Assembly: GCA_014381825.1 (NCBI GenBank)
Contig: JACNKX010000100.1
Coordinates: forward strand, 35,697 to 99,696
Direction: 5' to 3'
From: Planctomycetota bacterium
GTDB taxonomy: Bacteria > Planctomycetota > Planctomycetia > Pirellulales > Pirellulaceae
DNA length: 64,000 nucleotides
The notes under the pieces: model-generated
Databases searched by the model: none
Told to the model about the DNA's origin: nothing
Seen by the model: the letters and a program-made list of their open reading frames with translations, nothing else
Position numbers and translations under genes: made by a program
Shown: positions 45,494 through 55,600 of the stretch, piece by piece
How positions within the stretch are numbered: position 1 is the stretch's first letter
Layout of the letters: every line of letters starts with the position of its first letter

Positions 45494-48049
45494 ATGAGCG
45501 ATCACTCCGAACACACCCCCGAAGAAGAGCAAGCTGCTCGCCTGACCGCATTTGTATTAGGCGAATTGAGCGAAGAAGAGCAAACGCAGGTCGAGAGCGA
45601 GCTGAGCGAAAGTGTGCGCGAGGAGTGTGACGAGCTCGAGCGATTGGCCGTTGCAGCGTTGAAGGCCGATCGGGCTGAATCGCTTCCTAAACCATCAGCA
45701 ACACTAGTAGAAGCTGTTGAATCGAAGTTGGCGAACGACGCAGCAACGGTTGAGTTGAACAAGTCGGCACCCGCAGGCAATATGCGTGGGCAATCGTGGG
45801 CCGCTTGGGCAACCGGCTTGTCGCTGTTGTTGGTCGTGATCGCTGTGCCGAGTTTGCTGAGGTATAACCTCGTTCGGTCTCCTTCGTCGAAAGTTAGAAT
45901 CGCTCAATTGAGGCAGCAAAACGCGGACCTTCGAGCGGGAGCCCAACGGATGGGCGAGGAGCTTGCAAGGGTGCAAGCTCCGCGGTCGATTGTGGTCACG
46001 GATCTCCAGCATGAGGGCGAAGAGGCCCGCGATTTCGGTTTGATGGTTGAGAATGGCCTTGTGACCACCAAGGTTACACCTGAAGGCGTCGAACACGCTC
46101 GCCAAGAAGTGCGAGTGGCTCCAGGCGAGCGAGATCTAAAGTTTGGCGCGATGCTGGTTGCGAGCGATAGCGAGCGAGCGAAGGCTGCGTATAAGGAAGC
46201 TGCCCCCACATCCGAAAAGACATCAGAAGCTCTTGCTCAAAGTTACGTCGCAGGACAACAGTTGCCGTCAACAACCGTTGCTCATCCGACGACAGCACCG
46301 GGTACGACCCCGAACTACACGACGCCGTCACCTTCCCAGTTGAGTAAGACTTCTGAGCGAAAACAAGTTGCGCGGGGGCTCAGTGTGGTGGAGGGTGTTC
46401 CCCCGTCGAATCAGCTCGCGTCTGGACCGAATGCACGAGGTGGAAGGGCCGCCGTTGTCACTTGGGGAGACACCGTGCCGCCGCCCACAACTTGGAGTGA
46501 GCCGATCCCACCCATGCGTGGACGTCGCGCCAAAGAGTTGCACGAATTAGCCGAGTTGCAATATCGAGTCGATTGGTTTAGTACCGTGGCGGAAGGTGAA
46601 GGCAACGAACAGTATTCGCAGATCGTCGAAAACCGCTTTGTAGCCGTCAGCGACGAGCCGCTCTCGACGTTCTCGATCGATGTCGATACGGCTTCGTACG
46701 CTAATGCTCGACGATTTCTCACGCAGAATCAGATGCCTCCGATCAACGCGATTCGGATCGAAGAGTTCATCAACTACTTCAGCTACGACTATCCTGCGCC
46801 ACAGGAGGGCGAGCCCTTCTCGGTGAATCTGGAAGTCGCCGAATGTCCGTGGCAGCCGGCACATCAGCTGGTGCGCATTGGATTGAAAGGGAAAGAGATT
46901 CCGCAAAAGGACCGTCCCGCGTCGAACGTCGTGTTCCTGCTGGATGTTTCTGGCTCGATGCAGGATGCGAATAAACTGCCGCTGCTGAAACAGGCGATGA
47001 AGCTGCTGACCGATCAACTGACTGAGAGCGATCGAGTTTCGATTGTCACGTACGCAGGCAACGCCGGCTTGGCACTCGATACAACCAACGGCGAAAGCAA
47101 GCAGACGATTCGCGACTCCATCGACGCCCTGAATGCAAACGGTTCGACGAACGGAAACGCCGGCATTCAGCTGGCTTATGAAAAGGCTACCGAGTCGTTC
47201 ATCAAAGACGGAGCAAACCGCGTCATTCTCGCGACGGACGGCGATCTGAACGTAGGAGTTACCGGTGACGATGCGTTGGTCGAATTGATCAAAGAGAAGG
47301 CCGGGAGCGGCGTGTTCCTAACCGTGCTTGGTTTCGGTGAAGGCAACTTGCAGGACGGAAAGCTCGAAAAGCTGGCCGACCACGGGAACGGAATGTATGC
47401 CTACGTCGATTCACTCCGCGAAGCTCGTAAAGTCCTCGTCGAGCAGATTGCAGGCAGCTTGGTGACGATCGCCAAGGACGTGAAGATCAAAGTCGAGTTC
47501 AATCCCGCCGAAGTCTCTGGGTATCGGCTGCTGGGCTACGAAAACCGGTTGATGGCAGCCCCTGACTTTGACAACGATGCAAAAGACGCTGGCGAGATCG
47601 GCTCCGGGCATACGGTCACCGCCCTGTACGAGATCGCCCCGACGAAGATTCCCGAACAGCTTGCTTCAACGGCCCCATCGTTGAAGTATCAACAAACGGT
47701 TAGGTCAGCGGAACCTCCGAAAGAGCTGACTGCGGCGGCCGAGACAGGCGAGTTGCTGACGGTGTTCCTGCGTTACAAACAGCCGGATGCCAACGAGAGT
47801 ACGCTTAGCGAATTTACCGTCGAGAACAAACAACGAGCGTTCGACGACGCCTCAATGGACTTTAGATTTGCTTCGGCGGTCGCTTCTTTCGGCATGGTGC
47901 TTCGCAATTCCGAGTTCCGAGGCGACGCGACGCTTGCTGGTGTCGAAGAAGTCGCCAGCTCGTCTATTGGAAGTGATCCGCAAGGTCATCGCACTGAGTT
48001 CCTCGATCTTGTCCGCAAAGCGAGCGCATTACAACCACAGCAGAGGTGA
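45494..48049 (+). CDS. Anti-sigma-like membrane protein fused to a YfbK-type VWA domain
   Basis: The ATG at 45494 is preferred over the GTG at 45491. The N-terminus (residues about 15-60: ARLTAFVLGELSEEEQTQVE) looks like the helical part of anti-sigma proteins, without the zinc-binding cysteines. A membrane helix lies at about 101-122 (SWAAWATGLSLLLVVIAVPS), then a coiled coil at about 130-161, then a Pro/Thr/Ser-rich linker. The C-terminal part is YfbK-like: IVENRFVAVSDEPLSTFSID, then a VWA domain with an intact MIDAS start DVSGSMQDANKL (about 484-489) and VRRILATDGDLNVG-like VILATDGDLNVG, and a C-terminal DUF3520-type region (SLVTIAKDVKIKVEFNPAEV). The topology places the VWA outside the cytoplasm and the N-terminus inside. 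Confidence 0.9.
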   Translation: MSDHSEHTPEEEQAARLTAFVLGELSEEEQTQVESELSESVREECDELERLAVAALKADRAESLPKPSATLVEAVESKLANDAATVELNKSAPAGNMRGQSWAAWATGLSLLLVVIAVPSLLRYNLVRSPSSKVRIAQLRQQNADLRAGAQRMGEELARVQAPRSIVVTDLQHEGEEARDFGLMVENGLVTTKVTPEGVEHARQEVRVAPGERDLKFGAMLVASDSERAKAAYKEAAPTSEKTSEALAQSYVAGQQLPSTTVAHPTTAPGTTPNYTTPSPSQLSKTSERKQVARGLSVVEGVPPSNQLASGPNARGGRAAVVTWGDTVPPPTTWSEPIPPMRGRRAKELHELAELQYRVDWFSTVAEGEGNEQYSQIVENRFVAVSDEPLSTFSIDVDTASYANARRFLTQNQMPPINAIRIEEFINYFSYDYPAPQEGEPFSVNLEVAECPWQPAHQLVRIGLKGKEIPQKDRPASNVVFLLDVSGSMQDANKLPLLKQAMKLLTDQLTESDRVSIVTYAGNAGLALDTTNGESKQTIRDSIDALNANGSTNGNAGIQLAYEKATESFIKDGANRVILATDGDLNVGVTGDDALVELIKEKAGSGVFLTVLGFGEGNLQDGKLEKLADHGNGMYAYVDSLREARKVLVEQIAGSLVTIAKDVKIKVEFNPAEVSGYRLLGYENRLMAAPDFDNDAKDAGEIGSGHTVTALYEIAPTKIPEQLASTAPSLKYQQTVRSAEPPKELTAAAETGELLTVFLRYKQPDANESTLSEFTVENKQRAFDDASMDFRFASAVASFGMVLRNSEFRGDATLAGVEEVASSSIGSDPQGHRTEFLDLVRKASALQPQQR

Positions 48050-48051
48050 TC

Positions 48052-48357
48052 ATGACCAAGTTAAGATGGTTTGTCGGGCTACTGGGCGTTGTCGCTGTTG
48101 TCACGATCTGCGTGAACCTCGTGACGGAACAACGCAATTCGGCCTTTGCCGCCGAAGAACCCGCTGACTTGCTGGCACGCATCGAAACGCTCGAAGCACG
48201 CGTCGCCATGCTGGAGGGACAACTTACACGCACGACGCGCGCGCTTCCTCGACCGACGTCGCCTTCGCCAACGGAGCCGAAGTATTGGAGCAAAGGGGAG
48301 TTCAACGGTGCGCCAGTCTACATCGTCCCATTGGGCGTGGTTGAACCGAAGAACTGA
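48052..48357 (+). CDS. Small membrane-anchored coiled-coil protein (101 aa)
   Basis: The ATG at 48052 has AGAGG five bases upstream; a GTG at 48046 overlaps the VWA stop and is also possible. One hydrophobic segment (WFVGLLGVVAVVTICVNLVT) lies near residues 6-25 and may be a signal anchor. A short coiled coil follows (LLARIETLEARVAMLEGQLT), then a Pro/Ser-rich tail ending VYIVPLGVVEPKN. It is the third gene of the ECF operon and probably sits in the membrane with the VWA protein. I do not recognise the family. Confidence 0.75.
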   Translation: MTKLRWFVGLLGVVAVVTICVNLVTEQRNSAFAAEEPADLLARIETLEARVAMLEGQLTRTTRALPRPTSPSPTEPKYWSKGEFNGAPVYIVPLGVVEPKN

Positions 48358-48371
48358 CGGGCCGCAGCGAA

Positions 48372-49076
48372 TTAGTTCGAGTCGTCAGGCAACTCACGTA
48401 AGAAGACACTACGAAAGTAAAGCGTGTTGCCGTGATTCTGCAATTCGATCTGGCCCGTTTCGTAGATCGGCTTGTCACGCTCCCAGTAGTTTTCGAGTAC
48501 GACGTTGTCGACAACGAGCTTGCCGTTCAGCTTGATCGTCACTCGCTCGCCGATCATCTTGATATAGAACGTGTTCCACTGGCCGATTGGCTTGTCGGCC
48601 TTCACTAGCGGCTTGCTGGGGTTCTTCTGGTTGTTGTACAAGCCACCGGAACCGATGTCTTTGCTGATGGCTGGATCCCAGATCTGCACCTGCGGCGAAC
48701 CGCGCAGATAGATGCCGCTGTCACCTTTGTCTTTGATCTTCCAATCCACATACATCTCGAAGTTGCCGTAATCCTTTCCTGTGCAAAGACTCTGGCCCTT
48801 ACCATCAAAAACCAAAGCACCATCAGCGACCGACCAGTGTTCTCGCATCTGGTCGTCGGCTTTCTTTTGAGCTTCGGCCAACTCGCTTTCCGACATCTTT
48901 GCTCGCGAAGGCGGACTGCCGACTAGGCCTTTCCAGCCGCTAAGGTCCTTGCCGTTGAACAATGCATCAAAGCCCTCGGGCGGTTTATTCTGCGTTTCGG
49001 CGAAGGCGGTGTTAGCAAAATACGCCAGCGCGATAAAGGCGATGGCGAGACGTTCGGCTAAGGATCGAAGTGGCAT
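48372..49076 (-). CDS. DUF1080 (3-keto-disaccharide hydrolase)-domain secreted protein
   Basis: Signal peptide MPLRSLAERLAIAFIALAYF...NTAFA, then a single DUF1080 beta-jelly-roll domain. Hallmarks: GFDALFNGKDLSGWKG, the CTGKDYGNFEMYVDWKI strand pair, GDSGIYLRGSPQVQIWDP, GQWNTFYIKMIGERVTIKLN and the end block GQIELQNHGNTLYFRSVFLR. Proteins of this fold hydrolyse 3-keto sugars or related glycosides and are very common in planctomycetes. At 234 residues it is a minimal one-domain form. The gene is convergent with the ECF operon. Confidence 0.92.
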   Translation of the reverse strand: MPLRSLAERLAIAFIALAYFANTAFAETQNKPPEGFDALFNGKDLSGWKGLVGSPPSRAKMSESELAEAQKKADDQMREHWSVADGALVFDGKGQSLCTGKDYGNFEMYVDWKIKDKGDSGIYLRGSPQVQIWDPAISKDIGSGGLYNNQKNPSKPLVKADKPIGQWNTFYIKMIGERVTIKLNGKLVVDNVVLENYWERDKPIYETGQIELQNHGNTLYFRSVFLRELPDDSN

Positions 49077-49281
49077 GATGGGTCCCTCGTGAATGCGTCG
49101 GTGGAAGTTGTTCGATCACCATTATCATTGACCGAAGCGGCACTTGCCACCTGTCGAGTGAGTGAAACGGCAATGCCGTCAGAATTGGCCACAAGAAACA
49201 CAAAAAGACACCAAAAGAAGACGTGCCAGTCTGACTGTCTTCGTTTCGCGTCTCTTCATCTTCTTCGCGTCTTTTTCACCA
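49077..49281. repeat. Intergenic region with purine-rich dispersed-repeat-like element
   Basis: Contains GGCCACAAGAAACACAAAAA near 49189 followed by GACACCAAAAGAAGA, and then a C/T-rich stretch (CTTCGTTTCGCGTCTCTTCA... to 49275). The form resembles short intergenic elements with repeated CACAAGAAACACAAAAA-like words found in many bacterial genomes. The two halves are roughly complementary in composition. No coding region is seen. Confidence 0.35.
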
Positions 49282-50178
49282 CTACTGCAGCTTGTAGTAA
49301 CCGTTGCCCGACTCGACGTTGATCGTCAATCGCTTCACACCTTCGACTGTCTTCCACTGGTCCCAACTCTTGACCGTCTCCGGAAAATTAGCGATCTGTG
49401 TGTTCACAGTGCCGACCGTGACATCAATTGTCGTCACGCCCCGCGCTTTGATGTCTAACGGCTCGCCATTAATTTGTAGCTTCAAGTCGTAGTCACTTGG
49501 GTTGTTGATAACCAGTTCGCCACGTTCCGGCTCGTTCACGGCTGGAGGAGCTGGCTTTTCTTCGGAGGGATCAGATTCTTGCATCGCATCGACGACATCT
49601 GTTTCGACGTTCGCGGGCTGTACCGGAGAAGCTTCGCGCTCGGGAATTTGCGGGCGAGCAGCGATCGTCGGTGCGTTGTCGGCCCCCGTGTCGCGGGCTA
49701 GTTTCGCGGCGAGTTCGTCCGCGAGTAAATCAACGCGTTCGTGGAAAGCCACGTTTTGTACTTCCGCCGACCTCTGAAGTGCAATCACCGTCTCCGCGAG
49801 TTGATCGAGTAACAAGCCGTGAGCTTTCGAATCGTCTGTCGCGGTTTGCTGGGATGCGGCTAATGCTTGTGTCACTTGATCGAGCTGCTGAGTATAAGGC
49901 ACCATCGCGGCTTCGAGATCAGCACGCACATCGACCGGTGTCGCCGCGGCGTCTGGAGTGGTTACTGTCTCCGAGTCGTACACAGACATGCCGGCTGCGC
50001 CGATCAGTAACGAGCCGATGGCGCTGGCTACCGCAGTTAGTGGCGAGATACCTGGTTTCGGCCTCGGGCGGCGCTCGATCGTTCCCGCGAGCCCACGGAC
50101 ATCACGTCGTATTTCGTCTCTCAAATCCTGAATCGCTTCAGAAAACTCGCGAGGACTGACCTGAGGATCTTTGTTCAT
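49282..50178 (-). CDS. Hypothetical single-pass membrane protein (298 aa)
   Basis: A cytoplasmic N-terminus (FSEAIQDLRDEIRRDVRGLA) is followed by a membrane helix at about 45-66 (LTAVASAIGSLLIGAAGMSV), an extended helical stalk (YTQQLDQVTQALAASQQTAT, ALQRSAEVQNVAFHERVDLL), a Pro/Glu-rich linker and a small C-terminal beta domain (GELVINNPSDYDLKLQING, VTTIDVTVGTVNTQIANFPE). I do not recognise a named family. The architecture suggests an envelope protein with an external globular head. The start ATG ends at 50178. Confidence 0.75.
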   Translation of the reverse strand: MNKDPQVSPREFSEAIQDLRDEIRRDVRGLAGTIERRPRPKPGISPLTAVASAIGSLLIGAAGMSVYDSETVTTPDAAATPVDVRADLEAAMVPYTQQLDQVTQALAASQQTATDDSKAHGLLLDQLAETVIALQRSAEVQNVAFHERVDLLADELAAKLARDTGADNAPTIAARPQIPEREASPVQPANVETDVVDAMQESDPSEEKPAPPAVNEPERGELVINNPSDYDLKLQINGEPLDIKARGVTTIDVTVGTVNTQIANFPETVKSWDQWKTVEGVKRLTINVESGNGYYKLQ

Positions 50179-50320
50179 TGCATCTACCTTCAGTTACCGG
50201 GAAATCTACTTGGCCGCGTACTTCCGATTATAACGTCCGGTCAAGTCGAATGTTCAAGTAGGGGACAGGCGATCGCCGGGCACACAATCCTCAAAGGTTT
50301 CCTAATCGCTACGTCCGGTA

Positions 50321-50342
50321 AATCCGTTACACTTTACGGATT
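50321..50342. promoter_or_regulatory. Dyad upstream of the CocE/NonD hydrolase gene
   Basis: AATCCGT (50321-50327), spacer TACACTTT, ACGGATT (50336-50342): a perfect 7-base inverted repeat. TACACT inside the spacer could serve as a -10. The dyad ends 42 bases before the hydrolase start. The same divergent region also has a direct 9-base repeat ACGTCCGGT at 50233 and 50311. Confidence 0.35.
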
Positions 50343-50384
50343 GAGTCAACGTAGAGCGAATGTTCTTAATTGTCGGAGCACCTG

Positions 50385-52052
50385 ATGAAGAATTCAGCAA
50401 AGTCGTGTCACGCCATTTGGGTTTTGTTGTTGAGCTGCCATTTGCAAGCCGCCGAGCCTGAAATCGATCTGGGAGATATCACAGAAAAGCACGTCATGGT
50501 TCCGATGCGAGATGGTGTTAAGCTCTCGGTCTACTTGTACATGCCGAAAGGCAACGGTCCTTGGCCTGCGTTGTTAGAGCAGCGCTATGCGAATGCTCGC
50601 GCAACGAGAACACAACAAGAGTTGGCGAAGCTAGCGTCTCACGGATACGTTGTAGCGCTGCAGAATTTTCGCGGTACGCAGCTGTCGGAAGGACGCTACG
50701 TCGGCTATCGAGCGCTTGGTTGGGGAGAGAAGCAGGACGGCTACGACACCGTCGAGTGGCTAGCAACTCAGTCGTGGTGTGATGGAAAGGTTGGCACGTT
50801 TGGCAGCTCGCAGGCGGGCTATGCTCAAAATTTCCTCGCCGTCACCCAACCTCCACATCTCGTTTGCCAGTACATGATCGATACTGGGCTGAGCCTGTTC
50901 CATGAGGGCTATCGAATTGGCGGCGCGGCGCGGCCTGAACGATTCAAGGGGATGGCCGCCGTCTGTCGCGACCCAGCGGACAACGATCGCATGTTGGCCG
51001 AGTGGTTTGAACATCCGAACTATGATGACTACTGGGCCGACGAGAACTGTGCGCTGCACTTCGACAAGATGAACGTTCCGTGTTTCACCGTGGGCAGCTG
51101 GTATGACTTCATGTGTCAAGGTTCCGTTGAGAGTTTCATCGGCCGACAGCACCATGGCGGCTCGAACTCGCGCGGAAAGCAGCAGTTGCTCGTTGGTCCA
51201 TGGTTGCACGGGCGCTTTAACAAGCAGAATAAAGTCGGCGATCTTGAGTATCCCGAAAACGCCACGTTCGACATGCTCGGTCACATGGTTCGTTGGTTTG
51301 ATCATCACCTCAAAGGCGTCAAGAACGAGATCGATCAAGATGCGGCCGTGAGCTATTACACCATGGGCGCGGTCGGCGAAGCCGATGCACCGGGGAACGT
51401 CTGGCGAACGACCGACGACTGGCCGATCGCTGGCAAGTCGACTGGCTACTACCTGCAATCTGAAGGCAAACTCGACAAGAAGCCGCCGACGACCAAAGTG
51501 GGACGTACTGCGTTCCTTGCTGATCCGCTGAAACCCGCCGAAATTGCTGGTCGCTCGTTTCCGGGAGCACGAGACGCTCGGGTCGTCGAAGAGCAAAAGG
51601 AGGTTCGCACGTTCACCACGGAACCGCTTAGCGAGCCCATCGAATGGACGGGTGAAGTCCATGCCGAGCTGTTCGTTTCTTCCAGTGCAAAAGACACCGA
51701 CTTCATCGTGCGAGTCAGCGACGTCTATCCGGATGGTCGTTCGATTTTGATCGTGGACTATATCCGGCGGGCTCGCTATCGCGACGGTTTTGAAAAGGAA
51801 GTGTTCATGGAGCCGGGCGAGGTCTACAAGGTCGGCTTTCACGTTGGCTGGTTGAGCCAGATTTTCAATCGTGGCCATCGTATTCGAGTGACCGTAGCAA
51901 GCACTGGCGCGCCGTTCTACGAGCCGAATCCAAACACGGGCGAGCCGCTAACGATTGAGTTTCCGGACAACGCCATCGTTGCAAACAACATCGTTCACCA
52001 CAATTCGCAGCATGCCTCCCGGATCATCGTGCCGTTGATCTTGCCGCAATAG
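50385..52052 (+). CDS. CocE/NonD-family alpha/beta hydrolase (X-Pro dipeptidyl-peptidase-like), secreted
   Basis: The ATG at 50385 has GGAGC upstream; a TTG at 50370 is less likely. Signal peptide: MKNSAKSCHAIWVLLLSCHL with cleavage likely after QAA. The catalytic alpha/beta-hydrolase core has the nucleophile motif GTFGSSQAGYAQN (GxSxxG) and an active-site region VGPWLHGRFN. The C-terminal jelly-roll domain (about 420-555) contains IEWTGEVHAELFVSSSAKDT and VTVASTGAPFYEPNPNTGEP. Members hydrolyse esters or peptides, such as X-Pro dipeptides and cocaine-type esters; the substrate here is unknown. The length of 556 residues is normal. Confidence 0.93.
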   Translation: MKNSAKSCHAIWVLLLSCHLQAAEPEIDLGDITEKHVMVPMRDGVKLSVYLYMPKGNGPWPALLEQRYANARATRTQQELAKLASHGYVVALQNFRGTQLSEGRYVGYRALGWGEKQDGYDTVEWLATQSWCDGKVGTFGSSQAGYAQNFLAVTQPPHLVCQYMIDTGLSLFHEGYRIGGAARPERFKGMAAVCRDPADNDRMLAEWFEHPNYDDYWADENCALHFDKMNVPCFTVGSWYDFMCQGSVESFIGRQHHGGSNSRGKQQLLVGPWLHGRFNKQNKVGDLEYPENATFDMLGHMVRWFDHHLKGVKNEIDQDAAVSYYTMGAVGEADAPGNVWRTTDDWPIAGKSTGYYLQSEGKLDKKPPTTKVGRTAFLADPLKPAEIAGRSFPGARDARVVEEQKEVRTFTTEPLSEPIEWTGEVHAELFVSSSAKDTDFIVRVSDVYPDGRSILIVDYIRRARYRDGFEKEVFMEPGEVYKVGFHVGWLSQIFNRGHRIRVTVASTGAPFYEPNPNTGEPLTIEFPDNAIVANNIVHHNSQHASRIIVPLILPQ

Positions 52053-52640
52053 TGACCTGCGTGGCCTTCCGAAAACTGATTTAACGGTCTTCGCTAAGGG
52101 CAACCTGCGGACAAATCAACACTCTCCAGTTCGCTCGCGTGGTGCCGCAGAGCACTCGACCGACGCCGGGTACATCGCAGAAGCGGCCTGCTCCCTCTGC
52201 TATCGCTCCGAGACACAACTGCAACCTCCGTCTACCTCCTTTGTTGCCTCTGCAACTCAAGTTTCCGGTCGAACCAGTTTCATCCCTTCGAACAAGCAGA
52301 CACAGAGTGTCAATCCAGCTTTGTTTGGTGATAGATCCTGAAGGTGGCTGCAGACGAACATTTGCTGGGCTTGGTTTCGCGTGACTTCGATGCGCATGAG
52401 TTGTCGCCATTGGTTGTTTCAGACGCGCGCCGGTCTGGTCGGAGAATATGCTCGGCGCGCCACCATGCTGATAAACTATCGCCCGGCACCGGTCCAGCCA
52501 AAACTGCTCTCGGTCGTGGACACCGCCGCGTGGGAAGGGAGGCAGTTCGAATCTTGCTTTCTCAGGCTCCTTGGCGGGGACGGAAAGTACCGAATGACCA
52601 GCCGCAAGCGGCTCAAGAAGTGGTCCGCGTCGGCCGAGAG
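52053..52640. other. Gap of 588 bases between the hydrolase and kinase genes
   Basis: No gene is supported. A minus-strand frame stays open from 52878 to 52081, but it shares no motif with known families and its first 238 bases overlap the kinase gene. Composition is mixed, with no clear hairpin or promoter. It could be decayed coding DNA; I see nothing I can name. Confidence 0.5.
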
Positions 52641-55600
52641 CTACTCTTGCTTCTCGCTGTCGGCCTTCTCCGGCTTGGCTCCGTCTGACTTCGCCTCTGG
52701 CTTGATGGTCCCGCCGTCCCAGTCGATCTCGCACTGTGGTAGGGCTCTGCTCAGGGCAGTGACTCCGGCTTCCGTTACTTTCGTGCCGTGGAGGTTCAAG
52801 GCACGAAGGTTCTTGAATCCGTGCAGATGCTCTAACCCGGCATCTGTGACTTGCGTATTGCCAAGTCCGAGTGACCAAAGTTTGTTCAGACCACCAAGTT
52901 GTTGGATTCCGTCGTCGGTTATCTTCGTACCGCCGATTCCCAAGTGCTCCAACGAAGGCATTTGACTCAGATGCTTGAGGCCCGAGTTGCTAATGTTTGT
53001 GCCATCCAAAGACAGGTTCTTCAGCCCTAAGCCTGTGAGGTGCTTGAGTCCAGCGTCGGTAATGTTCGGGCAGTTCCGTAGGCTGAGAAGTACCAGATTC
53101 TCTAACTCGGCCACGGACTTTAAGCCATCATCGTCTACCACGGTATTGGAAATCACGAGTTCCCCGAGAGGAAACCGCCCAATTTGCTTGATGGCCTCCG
53201 CTGTCACGGGCGCGCTGTCCAGGTAAATCTCCCAAAGATAGTTGCCTTCAAATTGCTGCCAATCGGAGTCAAACAACGGAAAGGACTGCATGTGTGCTTC
53301 TACAAGAGCGAACGGTTCTTTGAAAACTTCGGACTGACCGCCCCGAAAGTGTTCGCGATCCCGGTCGAGTCGGCGAAATTCGGAATCGTCCGAAACTTTT
53401 CCGTTCTCATCAAAGCTGGCAATGTCGGCGCCTCCACCTACAGCGATCAGCCAGTGGGCTGCGCGGCGGTCTGCGTCTTTGGAGGCGGGATTGAACCTGC
53501 TGACGACCAAACAATTCGGCAACGCCTCTTGCAGCGACTTGATGAAGGTTGGGGGAATCTTCGTGCCGGTGAGGTCAAGGTAGCGAAGGTTGTTGAGCTT
53601 CTTGAGGGCTTCGACTCCATTCTTGCCGATGGTTGTGTTCCGGAGTTCGAGGAGCGACAGGTTCTGGTGCTTCGCGAGGCTGGCAAGCGACGCATCATTT
53701 ACCACTGGGTTGTCGTTGAGCGAGAGAGCATTCAGCGTGGAGAAAGCGTCGGTAACGTGACGCGGAGCCACACGAGTGCCAGAAAGATCCAAGCGACGTA
53801 GACCAGCCAGTCCGCCGAAGTTGGATTGTCCGCCGTGGTCGAGTTGCGCGCTGTTAAGAGCGATCCCTGTGATGCGGAATTCCTCGTCGGGAATGTCATC
53901 AAGCTTTTGCAGCGTCCGGGAATAGGCGTATCCCGTATCGAATCTGAATTGGGCAATCACGGTGCCACCGCAAGCCAACGCCCAGTCTGCTGTTCGTCGA
54001 TTCGGTTCACGATTCCAGTCCGTCAAGACAGCCACGTTGGGGTTCGCTTGATGTAGTTTCCGAATGCCTTCTTTCGAGACCAGCGTCCCTGCTAAAACAA
54101 GCTGTCCATAGATCTTGGTCAGCTGGGTGAGCCCAGCGTCGGTAACTTGTGTATTTGCAAGTTGCAGGCTGACCACGTCCGGCCAGTCTTTTAGGTGCTG
54201 CAGCGCATCATCCGTGATCCCGGAGCAGTCGTTGAGGTGCAGCGACCTAAGTGGGCGATCAGCAAGTGCCGAGATCCCTTCATCCGTGACGGAGGTATTC
54301 GAGGCGTTGATCGTATGAAGCTTCGGTGCTGCACTGACATACTTGAAGCCCTCATCACCGATGGCCGTGTTTGGCACGTAAAGCGTTCCCAAGTCACGCA
54401 GATTTAACTGCTTGATCCCTTCGTCGGTGAGGATGGTGTCCTTGGCGTACAAGCCGCCTAACGCCAAGGATGAGATTCCTGCGAGTGTCGCATCCGAGAC
54501 GTTGGGATTCTCGCCGATTCCAAGCATTTCAAGCGATTCAAGTTGGTTAAGCAGTTCAAGTCCCGCCGAGTCGATTTCGATATCGCCACCACCCAGGATG
54601 ACCTGCGTGATCTTGAACTTGCCATCGGGCAGGTCATCCATCTTGCGGGCTTCCGTGCTCTGATTATCACCGTTCGTGGCGGTCAACCAGCCACCAACCT
54701 TCAACACCCATTCAGCCACCTGCTGGTGAATGTCGCTGGTCGGTTCAATAACGCCGCCGTCCCATTCGATGCGGCAGTTGGGCAGGGCTTTGCTCAGAGC
54801 GGTGACGCCGGCTTCGGTGACGTTGGTCTTTCCTATATATAGAGAGCCGATTCCTTTCGAATTACTCAAGTGCATCAGACCCGCATCGCTGACCACAGTA
54901 TCCGAGAGACCCAGGTGGTCAATTCGATATCCAGTCAGATGTCGCAATCCCTCGTCTCCAACTCGTGTGCTATCCAGTGAGAGCTGGTGCATCCAGGGGC
55001 GATCCCGGAGGTAGACGAGACATTCATCGGTGATCTCCGTATGTTCCAATTGCAGGCTGTTGAACTTCAGTTTCGGCAATACTGCAAGGTGTTCGTCGGT
55101 CACACTCGTTGACGTGAGAATGAGCCAGTTCATGTGGAGATTCGCCAAGTACCGTAGGCCAGAGCCGGTGATTCGGGGCTCTTCGACAAGAAACAGATCT
55201 GCCTGCAGCTTGCTACTGGCAAGGATCTGACTGACGATCGACATTTCTTCGTCAGTGACCATTGTTTCTCTGAATTGCAGCTGTTGAAACGACGGTGGGA
55301 CGCGATTTGCGAGTTCGCGCAGGTCGTCTGCGCTGACGTGCTTGTTGGCCCAGCCGGCGCCGAAAACCGTCAGTTCGCCGTCCGGAAGTACATCCTGGTC
55401 ATCAATCTCGACAATCCCTCCTTCTGGCTTGGCGATCAAAACATAGCCTCCTTTCGACAAGACCCACTCAGCCAGTTCACGATGTTGTGCCGGCGTGTTG
55501 TACGGCTGAAGCCGCAACGACTGGCCGATCCGCTTCTGGAACTCACTTGGTTTAAGCAGTTCCAGCGAGCCGTCTTCGTTTTCGACGATGTAGACGATTT

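Noticed and set aside
50760..51878. 372-codon antisense open frame inside the CocE/NonD hydrolase gene
   Set aside because: The opposite strand encodes a clear hydrolase, and the antisense product has no recognisable domain.
52081..52878. 265-codon minus-strand frame in the gap after the hydrolase
   Set aside because: The first third overlaps the kinase gene in another frame, there is no ribosome-binding site or family motif, and the sequence looks random.
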